Shown one piece after another: positions 1 through 9,278 of a stretch of 64,000 bases of DNA (the stretch's first letter is position 1; every line of letters begins with the position of its first letter). A program made the position numbers and the translations under genes. The notes beneath the pieces were generated by a model that saw nothing but the letters and a program-made list of their open reading frames with translations, did not search any database and was not told the DNA's origin. Source of the DNA: Streptomyces cellostaticus. Lineage in GTDB: Bacteria; Actinomycetota; Actinomycetes; Streptomycetales; Streptomycetaceae. Where the stretch lies: contig NZ_KQ948017.1 in assembly GCF_001513965.1 (NCBI RefSeq), positions 353,646-417,645 of the forward strand. Reading direction: 5' to 3'.

Positions 1-1
1 G

Positions 2-178
2 CCACACGGCCGCCCCGGCGGCAGCCCACCGCACGACCGCCCGGCGGGCACCCCGCGAGACAGCGCACCGGACAACCGCCCCTCCGACCCCCCGCAGGGA
101 ACCTTTTCCGACGAAGCCGAGCACACCTCGCCCGCTCCCTCCCACCCGCACGCGCACCCGGAAGGCGACGCCACTTGA
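2..178 (+). CDS. cvnA: C-terminal end of conservon sensor-like protein CvnA (partial)
   Basis: An open frame enters from the left edge (first full codon at base 2) and ends at a TGA at 176-178 that overlaps the ATG of the next gene. The visible 58 residues are Pro, Asp, His and Gly rich with no fold to recognise. Conservon cvnA genes encode membrane histidine-kinase-like proteins with long disordered Pro-rich tails and lie directly before cvnB, which fits. Identity rests on position and composition only; no kinase motif lies inside the window. Confidence 0.6.
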   Translation, partial: PHGRPGGSPPHDRPAGTPRDSAPDNRPSDPPQGTFSDEAEHTSPAPSHPHAHPEGDAT

Positions 179-585
179 TGACCGGCCCGACCACCGCCGA
201 CGACACGCTCACCTGGCTTCTGGAGGGCCTGCTGGAGAGGACCCCGGGCGCGCGGCATGCGCTCGTGCTCTCGCGGGACGGGCTGAAGCTGTGCCGGTCC
301 CCGGAGCTGAGCGTGGACCAAGCTGATCAGCTCGCCGCCATCGCCGCCGGGATCCAGTCGCTGTCGCACGGGGCGTCGGTCGAGTTCGGCGACGGCAGCG
401 GAGGCGTGCGCTCGGCGATGACCGAGTTCTCCGGAGGCGTGCTGTTCATCGTGGAGGCGGGCGAGGGCGCCCATCTGGCCGTCGTGACGACCGAGGACGC
501 GGACGCCGGCGTCGTCGGGCACCGCATGAGCGAACTGGTCGAGCAGCTCGGCGAGCACCTGACCGCCGTGCCCCGTACCTCATGA
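178..585 (+). CDS. cvnB: CvnB, roadblock/LC7 domain protein of a conservon
   Basis: A 135-residue protein made almost wholly of one roadblock/LC7 domain: LTWLLEGLLERTPGARHALV, a mid-domain LAAIAAGIQSL helix and a C-terminal HRMSELVEQLGEHL helix. In bacteria this fold partners small Ras-like GTPases as scaffold or GAP. The ATG at 178 is preferred over the TTG at 175 because it overlaps the TGA of the upstream gene and gives translational coupling. The stop overlaps the ATG of cvnC by 4 bp. In Streptomyces conservons, CvnA-D are thought to form a membrane-associated complex resembling eukaryotic G-protein signalling, often influencing aerial growth and antibiotic production. Confidence 0.9.
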   Translation: MTGPTTADDTLTWLLEGLLERTPGARHALVLSRDGLKLCRSPELSVDQADQLAAIAAGIQSLSHGASVEFGDGSGGVRSAMTEFSGGVLFIVEAGEGAHLAVVTTEDADAGVVGHRMSELVEQLGEHLTAVPRTS

Positions 586-929
586 GCCGTCCCGGCAGGG
601 ACGACGCTCCCGACCGTCTCTACACCCTCACCCAGGGACGCAGCCGCACCGGCCCCGCCAGCCCTTTCGACCTGGTCACGCTGGTCGTCGCCGAGTCGGA
701 GCCGGTGGCGGGCATGCAGTCGGAGCACGCGGCGATCCTGCGGATCGCGCAGTTCCCCGCCTCCGTGGCCGAGATCGCCGCCGAGCTGCGCCTGCCCGTG
801 GGCATCACCAAGGTGCTGCTGTGCGACCTGCTGGCGGCGGGCCGCGTCAGCGCCCGTCATCCGCGCCGGCCTGCCACCACCGACCCCGACATCATGGAGC
901 AGGTGATCGTTGGACTCCGCAACCTCTGA
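582..929 (+). CDS. cvnC: CvnC, DUF742 conservon protein
   Basis: A 115-residue DUF742 protein. It begins MSRPGRDDAPDRLYTLTQGR, where the R-LYxLTxGR pattern is typical of the family, and continues into a helical, winged-helix-like part (AEIAAELRLPVGITKVLLCDLLAAGRV). Its ATG overlaps the cvnB stop (ATGA), and its last 20 bases overlap the start of cvnD, so the three genes are translationally coupled. No enzymatic function is known for the family; its constant place between roadblock and GTPase genes suggests an adaptor role in the conservon complex. Confidence 0.9.
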   Translation: MSRPGRDDAPDRLYTLTQGRSRTGPASPFDLVTLVVAESEPVAGMQSEHAAILRIAQFPASVAEIAAELRLPVGITKVLLCDLLAAGRVSARHPRRPATTDPDIMEQVIVGLRNL

Positions 930-1536
930 TCCGCGCACCCCGTTGGGTGCCCCGGCCGACAACGGTCTGAAGATCGTGGTCGTGGGCGCCCTCGGCGTCG
1001 GCAAGACCACCCTCGTCCACTCGGTCAGCGAGATCCGTCCCCTCAGCACGGAGGAGACGATGACCCGGGCCGGCGCGACGGTGGACGATATCCGGCAGGT
1101 GCGCGGCAAGTCGGCCACCACCGTCGCCTTCGACTTCGGCCGGATCTCCCTGGACGCGCACAACGTGCTGTACGTGTTCGGCGCGCCCGGTCAGGAGCGG
1201 TTCTGGTTCCTGTGGGACCGGCTGTTCTCCGGCACGCTCGGCGCGGTCGTCCTCGTCGACACCCGCCGGATCGACGACTCCTGGTACGCGATCGACCGGC
1301 TGGAGCACCACGGCACACCGTTCATCGTGGCCTGCAACGACTTCGGCGGCCCCGTGCACGCCCCAAAGGACGTCCGCGCGGCCCTGGACCTGGATCCGCA
1401 CGTGCCGCTGATCGACTGCGACGCCCGCTCCCGCCAGTCCGCCCAGCAGGTGCTGATCACGCTGGTGCAGCACGTCCGGAACCGGTACGCCGGTCCGTCC
1501 CTGCCCGCGGCCCTGCCTCGACAGGAGTTCGTGTGA
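910..1536 (+). CDS. cvnD: CvnD, small GTP-binding protein of a conservon
   Basis: A 208-residue Ras-like GTPase. Walker A is GALGVGKT at about residues 26-33. The switch-II region reads FGAPGQERFWF, and the base-specificity loop is ACNDF, a shortened version of NKxD as is usual in CvnD. The start is TTG at 910, inside cvnC; no in-frame ATG precedes the P-loop. The stop overlaps the GTG of the P450 gene (GTGTGA), so the P450 is probably translated from the same transcript. Expected role: nucleotide-dependent switch of the conservon complex with the roadblock protein at the membrane. Confidence 0.93.
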   Translation: MDSATSDPRTPLGAPADNGLKIVVVGALGVGKTTLVHSVSEIRPLSTEETMTRAGATVDDIRQVRGKSATTVAFDFGRISLDAHNVLYVFGAPGQERFWFLWDRLFSGTLGAVVLVDTRRIDDSWYAIDRLEHHGTPFIVACNDFGGPVHAPKDVRAALDLDPHVPLIDCDARSRQSAQQVLITLVQHVRNRYAGPSLPAALPRQEFV

Positions 1537-2741
1537 CCCCCGACGCCGTCCCGCTGACCGGACCCCGGTTCCAGACCGAACCCGACCGCCTGTACCGGGA
1601 GATGCGGCGCGAGCACGGCGCCGTGGCCCCGGTCCTGCTCGACGGGGACGTCCCGGCCTGGCTGGTGCTGGGCTACCGGAAGCTCCACCAGGTGACCGGC
1701 GATCCGGTGCTGTTCAGCCGGGACTCCGAGCTGTGGAACCAGTGGGACTCCATCCCGGCCGACTGGCCGCTGCTGCCGATGATCGGCCACCGGCAGCCGT
1801 CGATCCTCTACACCGTCGGCGAACGGCACCGGCAGCGCGCCGCGATGATCAGCGACGCGCTGGAGGCGGCGGACCCCTTCGAACTGCGCGGCCACGCCGA
1901 GCGGTTCGCGGACGAGCTGATCGACGCGGTCTGCTCCTCGGGCGAGACCGACCTCATCGCGCACTACGCGATGCTGCTGCCGGTACGGGTCCTCGCCCGG
2001 CTGTACGGCTTCCCGGACGAGGACGGCCCGGGTCTGGTCACCGCCCTCAACGACATGATCGACGGCCGCGAGCGCGCCCGTGCGGGGCAGGCCCATCTGG
2101 CCGCCTCCATGGGGCAGTTGCTCGCCGACCGCAAGAAGGAGCCCGCGCACGACGTCGTCTCCCGGATGCTGGCCGACGACAGCGGCTTCACCGACGAGGA
2201 GATCGTGCAGGACCTGATGGTGATGATGGCGGCCGGGCACCAGCCGACCGCCGACTGGATCGGCAACTCGCTCAGGCTGATGCTCACCGACGACCGTTTC
2301 GCCGCATCCTTGTTCGGCGGCCGGGGCAGCGTCGCCGAGGCGATGAACGAGGTGCTGTGGGAGGACACGCCCACACAGAACGTGGCCGGCCGCTGGGCCG
2401 CCCGCGACACCCACCTCGGCGGCCGCCGCATCGCGGCCGGCGACCTGCTGCTGCTCGGACTGCAGGGCGCCAACTCCGATCCACAGGTCCGCACCGACGC
2501 CTCCGCGCTGACCGGCGGCAACAGCGCGCACTTCACCTTCGGTCACGGAGAGCACCGCTGTCCGTTCCCCGCGCAGGAGATCGCCGAGGTGATCGCGCGA
2601 ACCGCTGTCGAGGTCGTGCTGGACCGGCTGCCGGACATCGACCTGGCGGTGCCCGCCGAGTTCCTCACCCGTCGGCCCTCGCCCTGGCTCAGGGGACTGA
2701 CCCGCTTGCCCGTCCGGTTCACGCCCGTATCTGCCCTCTGA
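1533..2741 (+). CDS. Conservon-linked cytochrome P450 without the ExxR arginine (CYP157-like)
   Basis: A 402-residue P450 starting at a GTG that overlaps the cvnD stop, with ACAGGAG about 6 bp upstream. The I-helix reads MMAAGHQPTADWI and the heme loop FGHGEHRCPFPAQE supplies the Cys ligand. The K-helix reads NEVLWEDTP: the Glu is present but the Arg of the otherwise near-universal ExxR is Trp. The same change is known in CYP157 enzymes of Streptomyces (EQSLW in CYP157C1), which also sit beside conservons and next to CYP154 genes. The substrate is unknown. Tight coupling to cvnD suggests that it acts in or downstream of the conservon signalling complex. Confidence 0.92.
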   Translation: MTPDAVPLTGPRFQTEPDRLYREMRREHGAVAPVLLDGDVPAWLVLGYRKLHQVTGDPVLFSRDSELWNQWDSIPADWPLLPMIGHRQPSILYTVGERHRQRAAMISDALEAADPFELRGHAERFADELIDAVCSSGETDLIAHYAMLLPVRVLARLYGFPDEDGPGLVTALNDMIDGRERARAGQAHLAASMGQLLADRKKEPAHDVVSRMLADDSGFTDEEIVQDLMVMMAAGHQPTADWIGNSLRLMLTDDRFAASLFGGRGSVAEAMNEVLWEDTPTQNVAGRWAARDTHLGGRRIAAGDLLLLGLQGANSDPQVRTDASALTGGNSAHFTFGHGEHRCPFPAQEIAEVIARTAVEVVLDRLPDIDLAVPAEFLTRRPSPWLRGLTRLPVRFTPVSAL

Positions 2742-2838
2742 TCCCGCGTCGCCCCGGCCGACCCGCTTTTCTGCCGGGGTCAGGGGGTTGTCCCCGGACA
2801 GGCGCGGTACCCGACCCTGCCCTGGGAGGCACGCCACG

Positions 2839-4066
2839 ATGACGACGACCGGAACGGGACGCACCCGGATCGCCCTCGACCCCTTCGTCACGGACCTGGA
2901 CGCCGAGAGCGCGGTGCTGCGCGCGGCCGGTCGCTCGCCGCCGTGGAGCTGCCTGGCGGCGTCCCGGTGTGGGCCGTCACCCACCACGCCGAGGCGAGGT
3001 CGCTGCTGACCGACCCGCGCCTGGTGAAGGACATCAACGTGTGGGGCGCCTGGCAGCGCGGCGACATCCCGGCCGACTGGCCGCTGATCGGCCTCGCCGA
3101 TCCGGGCCGTTCCATGCTCACCGTGGACGGCGCCGACCACCGCCGGATGCGCACGCTGGTCGCGCAGGCGCTCACCCCGCGCCGGGTGGAGCTGATGCGG
3201 GAGCGGATCGAGAAGCTCACCCAGGACCTGCTCGACGCGCTGCCCGCCGGCGAGGAGGTCGTGGACCTCAAGGCGGCCTTCGCCCACCCGCTGCCCATGT
3301 ACGTCGTCGCCGAGCTCATGGGCCTCGAGGAGGCGCGGCTGCCCCGGCTGAAGGTGCTGTTCGAGAAGTTCTTCTCCACCCAGACGCCGCCCGAGGAAGT
3401 CATCGCGACCCTCACGGAGCTCGCGCAGATCATGGCCGGGACGGTGGCGGCGAAGCGGGCCGAGCCGGGCGACGACCTGACCAGCGCATGATCCTCGCGT
3501 CCGAGGACGGCGACCACCTCACGGACGAGGAGATCGTCTCCACGCTCCAGCTGATGGTCGCGGCCGGCCACGAGACGACGATCTCCCTGATCGTGAACGC
3601 CGTGGTCAACCTCTCCACCCACCCCGATCAGCGCGCGCTCGTCCTGTCCGGCGAGGTCGACCGGGTCCGCGGTCGTCGAGGAGACCCTGCGCTACTCCAC
3701 CCCGGCCTCGCACGTCCTGATCCGCTTCGCGACCGAAGACGTACCGGTCGGCGACAAGGTGATCCCGGCCGGGGAAGCGCTGATCGTGTCGTACGGCGCG
3801 ATCGGCCGCGACGAGAACGCACACGCCCGAGTGCCGGCGAGTTCGACATCACGCGGGAGACGAGGAACCGTCACCTCTCCTTCGGACACGGCCCACACGT
3901 GTGCCCCGGCGCGGCACTGTCCCGCCTGGAGGCGGCCGTCGCCCTGCCCGCACTCTGCGCCCGCTTCCCCGGCCTGGACCTGGCGGTGCCGGCCACCGCG
4001 TTGCGCAACAAGCCGGTGGTGACCCAGAACGACCTGTTCGAGCTGCCGGTGCGCCTGAACACCTGA
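2839..4066 (+). pseudogene. Frameshifted CYP154-like cytochrome P450
   Basis: P450 homology runs through this stretch but changes reading frame about four times. ATG at 2839 (RBS GGGAGG at 2824) opens [20 protein letters not shown]. Frame changes occur near 2930, near 3485 (where TGA overlaps an ATG), near 3665 and near 3828. All P450 landmarks survive in pieces: I-helix [12 protein letters not shown]-helix [10 protein letters not shown] with normal ExxR, and heme loop [18 protein letters not shown]. The CYP157-then-CYP154 order matches other Streptomyces conservons. Either the gene is decaying or the assembly carries indels here; flanking genes are intact, which slightly favours real decay. 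Confidence 0.85.
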
Positions 4067-4067
4067 G

Positions 4068-4098
4068 TTGACTTCGAGCGCGCTCCAAGCCATAGCGT
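4068..4098 (+). promoter_or_regulatory. MerR-type promoter with 19-bp spacer ahead of the aldo/keto reductase
   Basis: A -35 element TTGACT (4068-4073) and a -10-like TAGCGT (4093-4098) are separated by 19 bp. The spacer carries a perfect dyad GAGCGCGCTC inside the longer motif CTTCGAGCGCGCTCCAAG. Overlong 19-bp spacers with a centred dyad are the hallmark of promoters untwisted by MerR-family activators. No MerR gene lies in the window, so the regulator would act in trans. Confidence 0.65.
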
Positions 4099-4239
4099 CG
4101 CGGACATCCGGCACACGAGGGCCCTGTCGCCCGGCTTCCGTCACGGGATGCCGGGGGACGTGATCCGTCGCTAGATGGAAGAGGCCTTCGTGCCGCACGG
4201 AACGACGATCGAGTGTGCAGGGAAAGGCTGGGACACGAC

Positions 4240-5229
<990 letters not shown>

Positions 5230-5370
5230 CCCCCACCGACCGCGTAGCCGCCCATCGGACCACAGACCTGGATCTGGCGACGGCGGCCGCGGCCGGTGGG
5301 GGGTGTGCTGCGCAACCGGTTCCCGCTCCTCGGTGTGCCGTGCGCCCCCTCCGGGAGCACGCTGGTAGGC

Positions 5371-6543
5371 ATGAGGCTCCGGCAGAGGGGCGCGGGTGTG
5401 CAGCAACCGTGGCAGTCGGCGCATGCGCTGCTGCTGCTCCCGGTCGTGCTCATCCTGGTGATCACCGTGGTGGACATCCGCTCCCCCGAGAGCATCCATC
5501 TGGGCCCGGCCCTGGTCATCGCCCCGGCACTTACGCCGTCGTTCGCCGGGCCCCGGACCACCGCGTTCGTGGGGGCGCTGGCGGTGGCCGCCCAGACGCT
5601 GATCGCTTTTGTCCACGGCGGGATAGCCACCACGAACCACATCGTGCAGCTCGTCACCCTCGCCGTGCTCTCGGTGATGGTGGTGGTCTACAGCGTGGTA
5701 CGGGAGCGGCGCCAGGCCCAGCTGGCGCAGGTGCGCACGGTCGCCGAGGCCGCACAGCACGTGCTGATGTGGCCGCTGCCCGAGCAGATCGGCCCGCTGT
5801 GGATCGCCTCCCTCTACCTGGCTGCCGAGGACGAGGCGCAGATCGGCGGCGACCTGTACGCGGCGACCCGGTGCGACGGCGCGGTGCGGGTCCTGATCGG
5901 AGACGTGCGCGGCAAGGGCCTGCCGGCCATCGGGGAGGCCGCCCTGCTGCTCGGCGCGTTCCGGGAGAGCGCCCACCGGCACATCCCGCTGGAGGACCTG
6001 GCCACGACGCTGGACCAGAGCATCAGCCGTTACGCGGCCGAGCTGGAGACGCCGGAGGAGGCGGGCGAGCGCTTCGCCACCGCCCTGCTGGTGGAGATCC
6101 CGGACCGGGATCCGGTCACCCGGATGACCAGCTGCGGCCATCCCCCGCCGCTGCTGCTGAGCCCGGGGCATGCGGTGTCGGTGCCGAGCCTGCACCCGTC
6201 GCCTCCCCTCGGGGTGCACGGGGGATCCGACCACACGCTGGACGTGTTCTCCTTCGAGCCCGGCGACACGCTGCTGCTGTACACCGACGGTGTCATCGAG
6301 GCCCGGGACGCGCGCGGCCGGTTCTATCCGCTGGCCGAGCGGGTCGCGCGCTGGACGGACGACAGTCCACAGGCGCTGATGCACCATGTGCGGCGTGACC
6401 TGCTCACCCACGCGGGCGGCCGGCTGGACGACGACGCGGCGCTCATCGCCGTGCACCGCACGGCCGTCGACCGCCGTCGCCACCACCATGGACGGGCGGC
6501 CGGTGCCGAGGGCCTGCGGCACGGATCCGGGGCCCGGACCTGA
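5371..6543 (+). CDS. Membrane-bound PP2C (SpoIIE-type) serine phosphatase
   Basis: About 390 residues. Three or four hydrophobic segments occupy roughly residues 17-110, followed by a short coiled linker (VVRERRQAQLAQVRTVAEAA) and a SpoIIE/RsbU-type PP2C domain. Metal-binding landmarks are GGDLYAA, IGDVRGKG, SCGHPPPLLL and LLLYTDGVIEARD. Such enzymes dephosphorylate anti-sigma-factor antagonists (RsbV-like) and so release stress sigma factors; the partner is not encoded nearby. ATG at 5371 is chosen, but an in-frame GTG at 5296 would add 25 residues without a clear gain. The gene stands alone, downstream of the reductase. Confidence 0.85.
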   Translation: MRLRQRGAGVQQPWQSAHALLLLPVVLILVITVVDIRSPESIHLGPALVIAPALTPSFAGPRTTAFVGALAVAAQTLIAFVHGGIATTNHIVQLVTLAVLSVMVVVYSVVRERRQAQLAQVRTVAEAAQHVLMWPLPEQIGPLWIASLYLAAEDEAQIGGDLYAATRCDGAVRVLIGDVRGKGLPAIGEAALLLGAFRESAHRHIPLEDLATTLDQSISRYAAELETPEEAGERFATALLVEIPDRDPVTRMTSCGHPPPLLLSPGHAVSVPSLHPSPPLGVHGGSDHTLDVFSFEPGDTLLLYTDGVIEARDARGRFYPLAERVARWTDDSPQALMHHVRRDLLTHAGGRLDDDAALIAVHRTAVDRRRHHHGRAAGAEGLRHGSGART

Positions 6544-6742
6544 AGGGATTCGGCCTTCCTCCCCTGCCGCGCCACACCGCTTGATCAAACGCTTGTTCAG
6601 CAGCACTGGTTAACCACAGGCCCCCCTCAAGTGTCGGTGCCCCGCACGTTCAACGGCCTCTGGGCCAATGCTGCGTTGCGGTGGTGGCCGACCCGGCCGG
6701 CCGTTGCGAGAATTTCGGGCGCCCCGAGAACAGGGAGGTGCG

Positions 6743-7804
6743 ATGTCCGTACGACATCTGCTCGCCGGTGTGGCCCTGATGCCGGCGCTCGTGTTCCCCG
6801 TCACCGCGCAGGCGGCCCAGGGTGGCCCGCCCCAGGCCCGTTTCGACCTCCAGGCCCACCGCGGCGGCATCGGCATGACGACCGAGGAGTCGCTGGAGGG
6901 GTTCGGCAAGGCGATGCGGCTGGGGGTGTCCACGCTGGAGCTGGACACCCATGTCACCAAGGACCTGAAGGTCGTCGTCAACCACGACCGGCAGATCAAC
7001 GGCGTCAAGTGCCGCGACACCGGGCCGGTCACGCCCGGCGATCCGATGTACCCGTATGTCGGCAAGTACATCAAGGATCTGACGCTCACTCAGATCAAGA
7101 CTTTGGACTGCGGCTACCAGCAACTGCCCGGCTTCCCGGAGCAGGAGGTCGTCAAGGGCTTCCGGATGGCGGAGCTGAAGGACGTCCTGGACCTGGTCAA
7201 GAGCTACCACGCCCACCAGGTCAGGCTGAACATCGAGACCAAGGTCGAGGCGGGTGCGCCCGAACAGACCGCGCCGCGCGAGGTGTTCGTGCGCCGGGTG
7301 TACGAGGAGATCCACCGCTCGGGCATCGAGCGGCAGGTGACCATCGAGTCCTTCGACTGGGGCGCACTGAAGGTGATGCACCGGCTCGCGCCCAAGTGGC
7401 CGCTGGTGGCGCTGACGAACTACGACTTCCTCCAGGTCGGGCAGCCCGGCGCGTCCCCGTGGCTCGGCGGGATCGACGCCGACGACTACGGCGGTGACTT
7501 CGTCCGGGCGGCGGCCACCGTCCCCGGGGTCACGACCCTCTCCCCCAACTACGGCTTCCCGCAGACCGGGAAGGTCGGCGACCCCGGCTTCCGCTTCTAC
7601 TCGGACGCGGCGATGGTCGCCGAGGCGCACGCCCGCGGCCTCAAGGTGGTCCCCTGGACCTGCGACGACCCGGCGACGGTGGAGGCGTTGATGGACCTGG
7701 GTGTCGACGGGATCATCACCAACTACCCCAACCACGTACGGCAGATCATGGCCGACCGGGGTATGCGGCTGCCCCGGCCGTACTACCCGCACCGCCGGAG
7801 GTGA
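6743..7804 (+). CDS. Secreted glycerophosphodiester phosphodiesterase
   Basis: A 353-residue GDPD-family enzyme with a signal peptide (MSVRHLLAGVALMPALVFP, cleavage after AQA). Catalytic landmarks are HRG near the start of the mature protein, ELDTHVTKD with the metal-binding Glu and Asp, and the second His in VVNHDRQI. The C-terminal barrel half includes LKVVPWTCDDPATVEALMDL and GVDGIITNYP. It would hydrolyse glycerophosphodiesters such as glycerophosphocholine outside the cell to glycerol 3-phosphate and an alcohol, for phosphate or glycerol supply. GGGAGGTG lies just before the ATG at 6743. The gene is closed by a strong hairpin shared with the convergent neighbour. Confidence 0.93.
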   Translation: MSVRHLLAGVALMPALVFPVTAQAAQGGPPQARFDLQAHRGGIGMTTEESLEGFGKAMRLGVSTLELDTHVTKDLKVVVNHDRQINGVKCRDTGPVTPGDPMYPYVGKYIKDLTLTQIKTLDCGYQQLPGFPEQEVVKGFRMAELKDVLDLVKSYHAHQVRLNIETKVEAGAPEQTAPREVFVRRVYEEIHRSGIERQVTIESFDWGALKVMHRLAPKWPLVALTNYDFLQVGQPGASPWLGGIDADDYGGDFVRAAATVPGVTTLSPNYGFPQTGKVGDPGFRFYSDAAMVAEAHARGLKVVPWTCDDPATVEALMDLGVDGIITNYPNHVRQIMADRGMRLPRPYYPHRRR

Positions 7805-7823
7805 CCGGTCCGGAAAGCCGCGA

Positions 7824-7848
7824 GCCCCGCCCCGAGTGGGGGCGGGGC
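7824..7848. terminator. Bidirectional terminator hairpin
   Basis: A perfect 10-bp stem GCCCCGCCCC / GGGGCGGGGC with a 5-base loop lies between the convergent phosphodiesterase and secreted-protein genes. G/C-rich stems without a U tract are usual terminators in Streptomyces. Confidence 0.75.
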
Positions 7849-7871
7849 GGGACTGCGCGCCCGTCAGCCGG

Positions 7872-8372
7872 TCAGCCGGCCGGCTTGAGGTCGGTGATCT
7901 TCAGGGTCTTCAGGTCGGACTGGACGTCGATCTTGCTGACCTCCGCGCCGGCGCCGTCGCTCCAGGTGAGCGTGACCCTGCTGGTGGCGTGGCCCATGCC
8001 GGAGCCGGTGTAGGTGACCTTCCACTTCACCGGCACGTTCTGTGCGAAGAGAATGCCGTCGGCGTGGTTCTTCTTCTCGTACGCGGTGACCTTCTTCTGG
8101 GCGGCGGCGGACAGGTAGAAGCCACGCAGCGCCTTTGCGTTGGCGGCGGCCGCGGGGTCCTCGTTGGCCCAGACGGAGTCGATGTAGGCGCCGTAGAAGT
8201 CGGCCACGCGCTGGGTGACGTTGCGCGGGTCGCCCTGAGTGGAGGAGACGGCGGCGGCGCGGGTGGCGTGGCTCGCGCCGGTGCCGGCGAGGGCGGGCGT
8301 GACGGCGGCCAGGGTGAGGCCGGCTGTGAGGGCGGCGGCGGTCAGCAGGGTCTTGCGGCTCTGGACGGACAT
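7872..8372 (-). CDS. Secreted protein of unknown function
   Basis: A 166-residue protein with a clear Sec signal peptide (MSVQSRKTLLTAAALTAGLT, cleavage after TPALA). The mature part reads like a compact alpha+beta domain (VTQRVADFYGAYIDSVWAN, VKWKVTYTGSGMGHATSRVT) and ends DLKTLKITDLKPAG. There are no Cys, metal or catalytic motifs. The ATG at 8372 is chosen because GGGGGA lies 9 bp upstream and it starts the signal peptide; an ATG three codons earlier is possible. It resembles the small secreted hypotheticals common in Streptomyces, and I cannot assign a function. Confidence 0.8.
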   Translation of the reverse strand: MSVQSRKTLLTAAALTAGLTLAAVTPALAGTGASHATRAAAVSSTQGDPRNVTQRVADFYGAYIDSVWANEDPAAAANAKALRGFYLSAAAQKKVTAYEKKNHADGILFAQNVPVKWKVTYTGSGMGHATSRVTLTWSDGAGAEVSKIDVQSDLKTLKITDLKPAG

Positions 8373-8560
8373 GTGTCTCATTCCCCCGGTTTCGTCGCGG
8401 CCGGGCTGATCCCGGCCGTCGGCGGACCTTAAGACCGCATTTCCCTCCGCCCGGTTCCTCTTCTTTCCGCTTTCTTTTTCCGTAATTCCGGGCACCTGAC
8501 ACGGCGGCAAAGGTTGGGCTGAATTCCGGACCTATTCCCTGTCTTTTTCAGCCATATCTG

Positions 8561-8722
8561 TCAGGTCGTCTGCGGATTCCGGTCTTCCAGGATCATGGCG
8601 CCGCGCACGGCGTCGTCGTCCGTCTCGAACGCGAAGACCTCCACAACCTGAGCGCCGGGCACGAGTTTCGCGAAGTGCCCGCGGTAGGTGCCGGGGTCCG
8701 GGAGGTGGTGGACGGCCCCCGG
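8561..8722 (-). pseudogene. Remnant of an SRPBCC/AHSA1-like protein
   Basis: A short open frame encodes HHLPDPGTYRGHFAKLVPG and then VVEVFAFETDDDAVRGAM. This resembles the beta-strand core of SRPBCC (AHSA1/polyketide-cyclase-like) proteins, where a -F.ELVP...V-..EFETDDPA..G.M pattern is typical. The N-terminus and the C-terminal helix are missing and the frame runs on into unrelated sequence. I read it as a gene relic. Homology is from pattern recognition only. Confidence 0.45.
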
Positions 8723-8794
8723 CACCGGGCCGGTCACGGCTTGCGGGCCGCGTACTCGCGGGCGACCCGCCCCACCTCGTCGGGCGCGAACTCG

Positions 8795-8908
8795 TTCCGG
8801 GGCCTGGAGGATGGCCGCCGGGTCACGGAAGTCGGCCTCGATGTACGAGGTCCGGCCCTCGGGCGCGCCGGCGAGCAGCCCCTGGGAGAGAGTGAGGATG
8901 ATCGGCCC
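8795..8908 (-). pseudogene. Remnant of a DUF574 SAM-dependent methyltransferase
   Basis: The translated segment GPIILTLSQGLLAGAPEGRT and YIEADFRDPAAIL matches the SAM-binding part of the DUF574 (S-adenosyl methyltransferase) family, which is very abundant in Streptomyces and carries a D-P-I-V-L-x-H-A-R-x-L-L ... YI.AD.RDP..IL pattern. Neither the usual glycine-rich upstream part nor the downstream domain is in frame. Together with the neighbouring SRPBCC relic it makes 8560-9120 look like a small graveyard. Confidence 0.45.
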
Positions 8909-9278
8909 GTGCGCGTCGTCCGGGCGGAACTGACGGCGGCACCCGGCGCCCCGGATCCGGCCGGCCCCGCACCGGCCGCATCCCGCCCGCGGACCGTCCC
9001 CCACTCGCCCGAAGGAACCCCCGCCCATGCCCCCTGGCCACACCCGGCCCCGACCTGTCCACCGCCCCGTCCTGGACCCGGACCCGCCCGAAGCCGGGAC
9101 CGGATGATCCGGTCACTGTCCGTCAGCTGTCGGTGACTTGACGGATTGTCAGCCATCCCCGCCGGAATTCCTCGGTAGATTCGGCCCCGATGCGAGCCGT
9201 TCGCATCCGTCGGCGGTTCCGGTGCCCCTGATGCGGGCTCGGGCGGCCGCCACGCAGCGTTGGCACCGGGGGGGTTCC

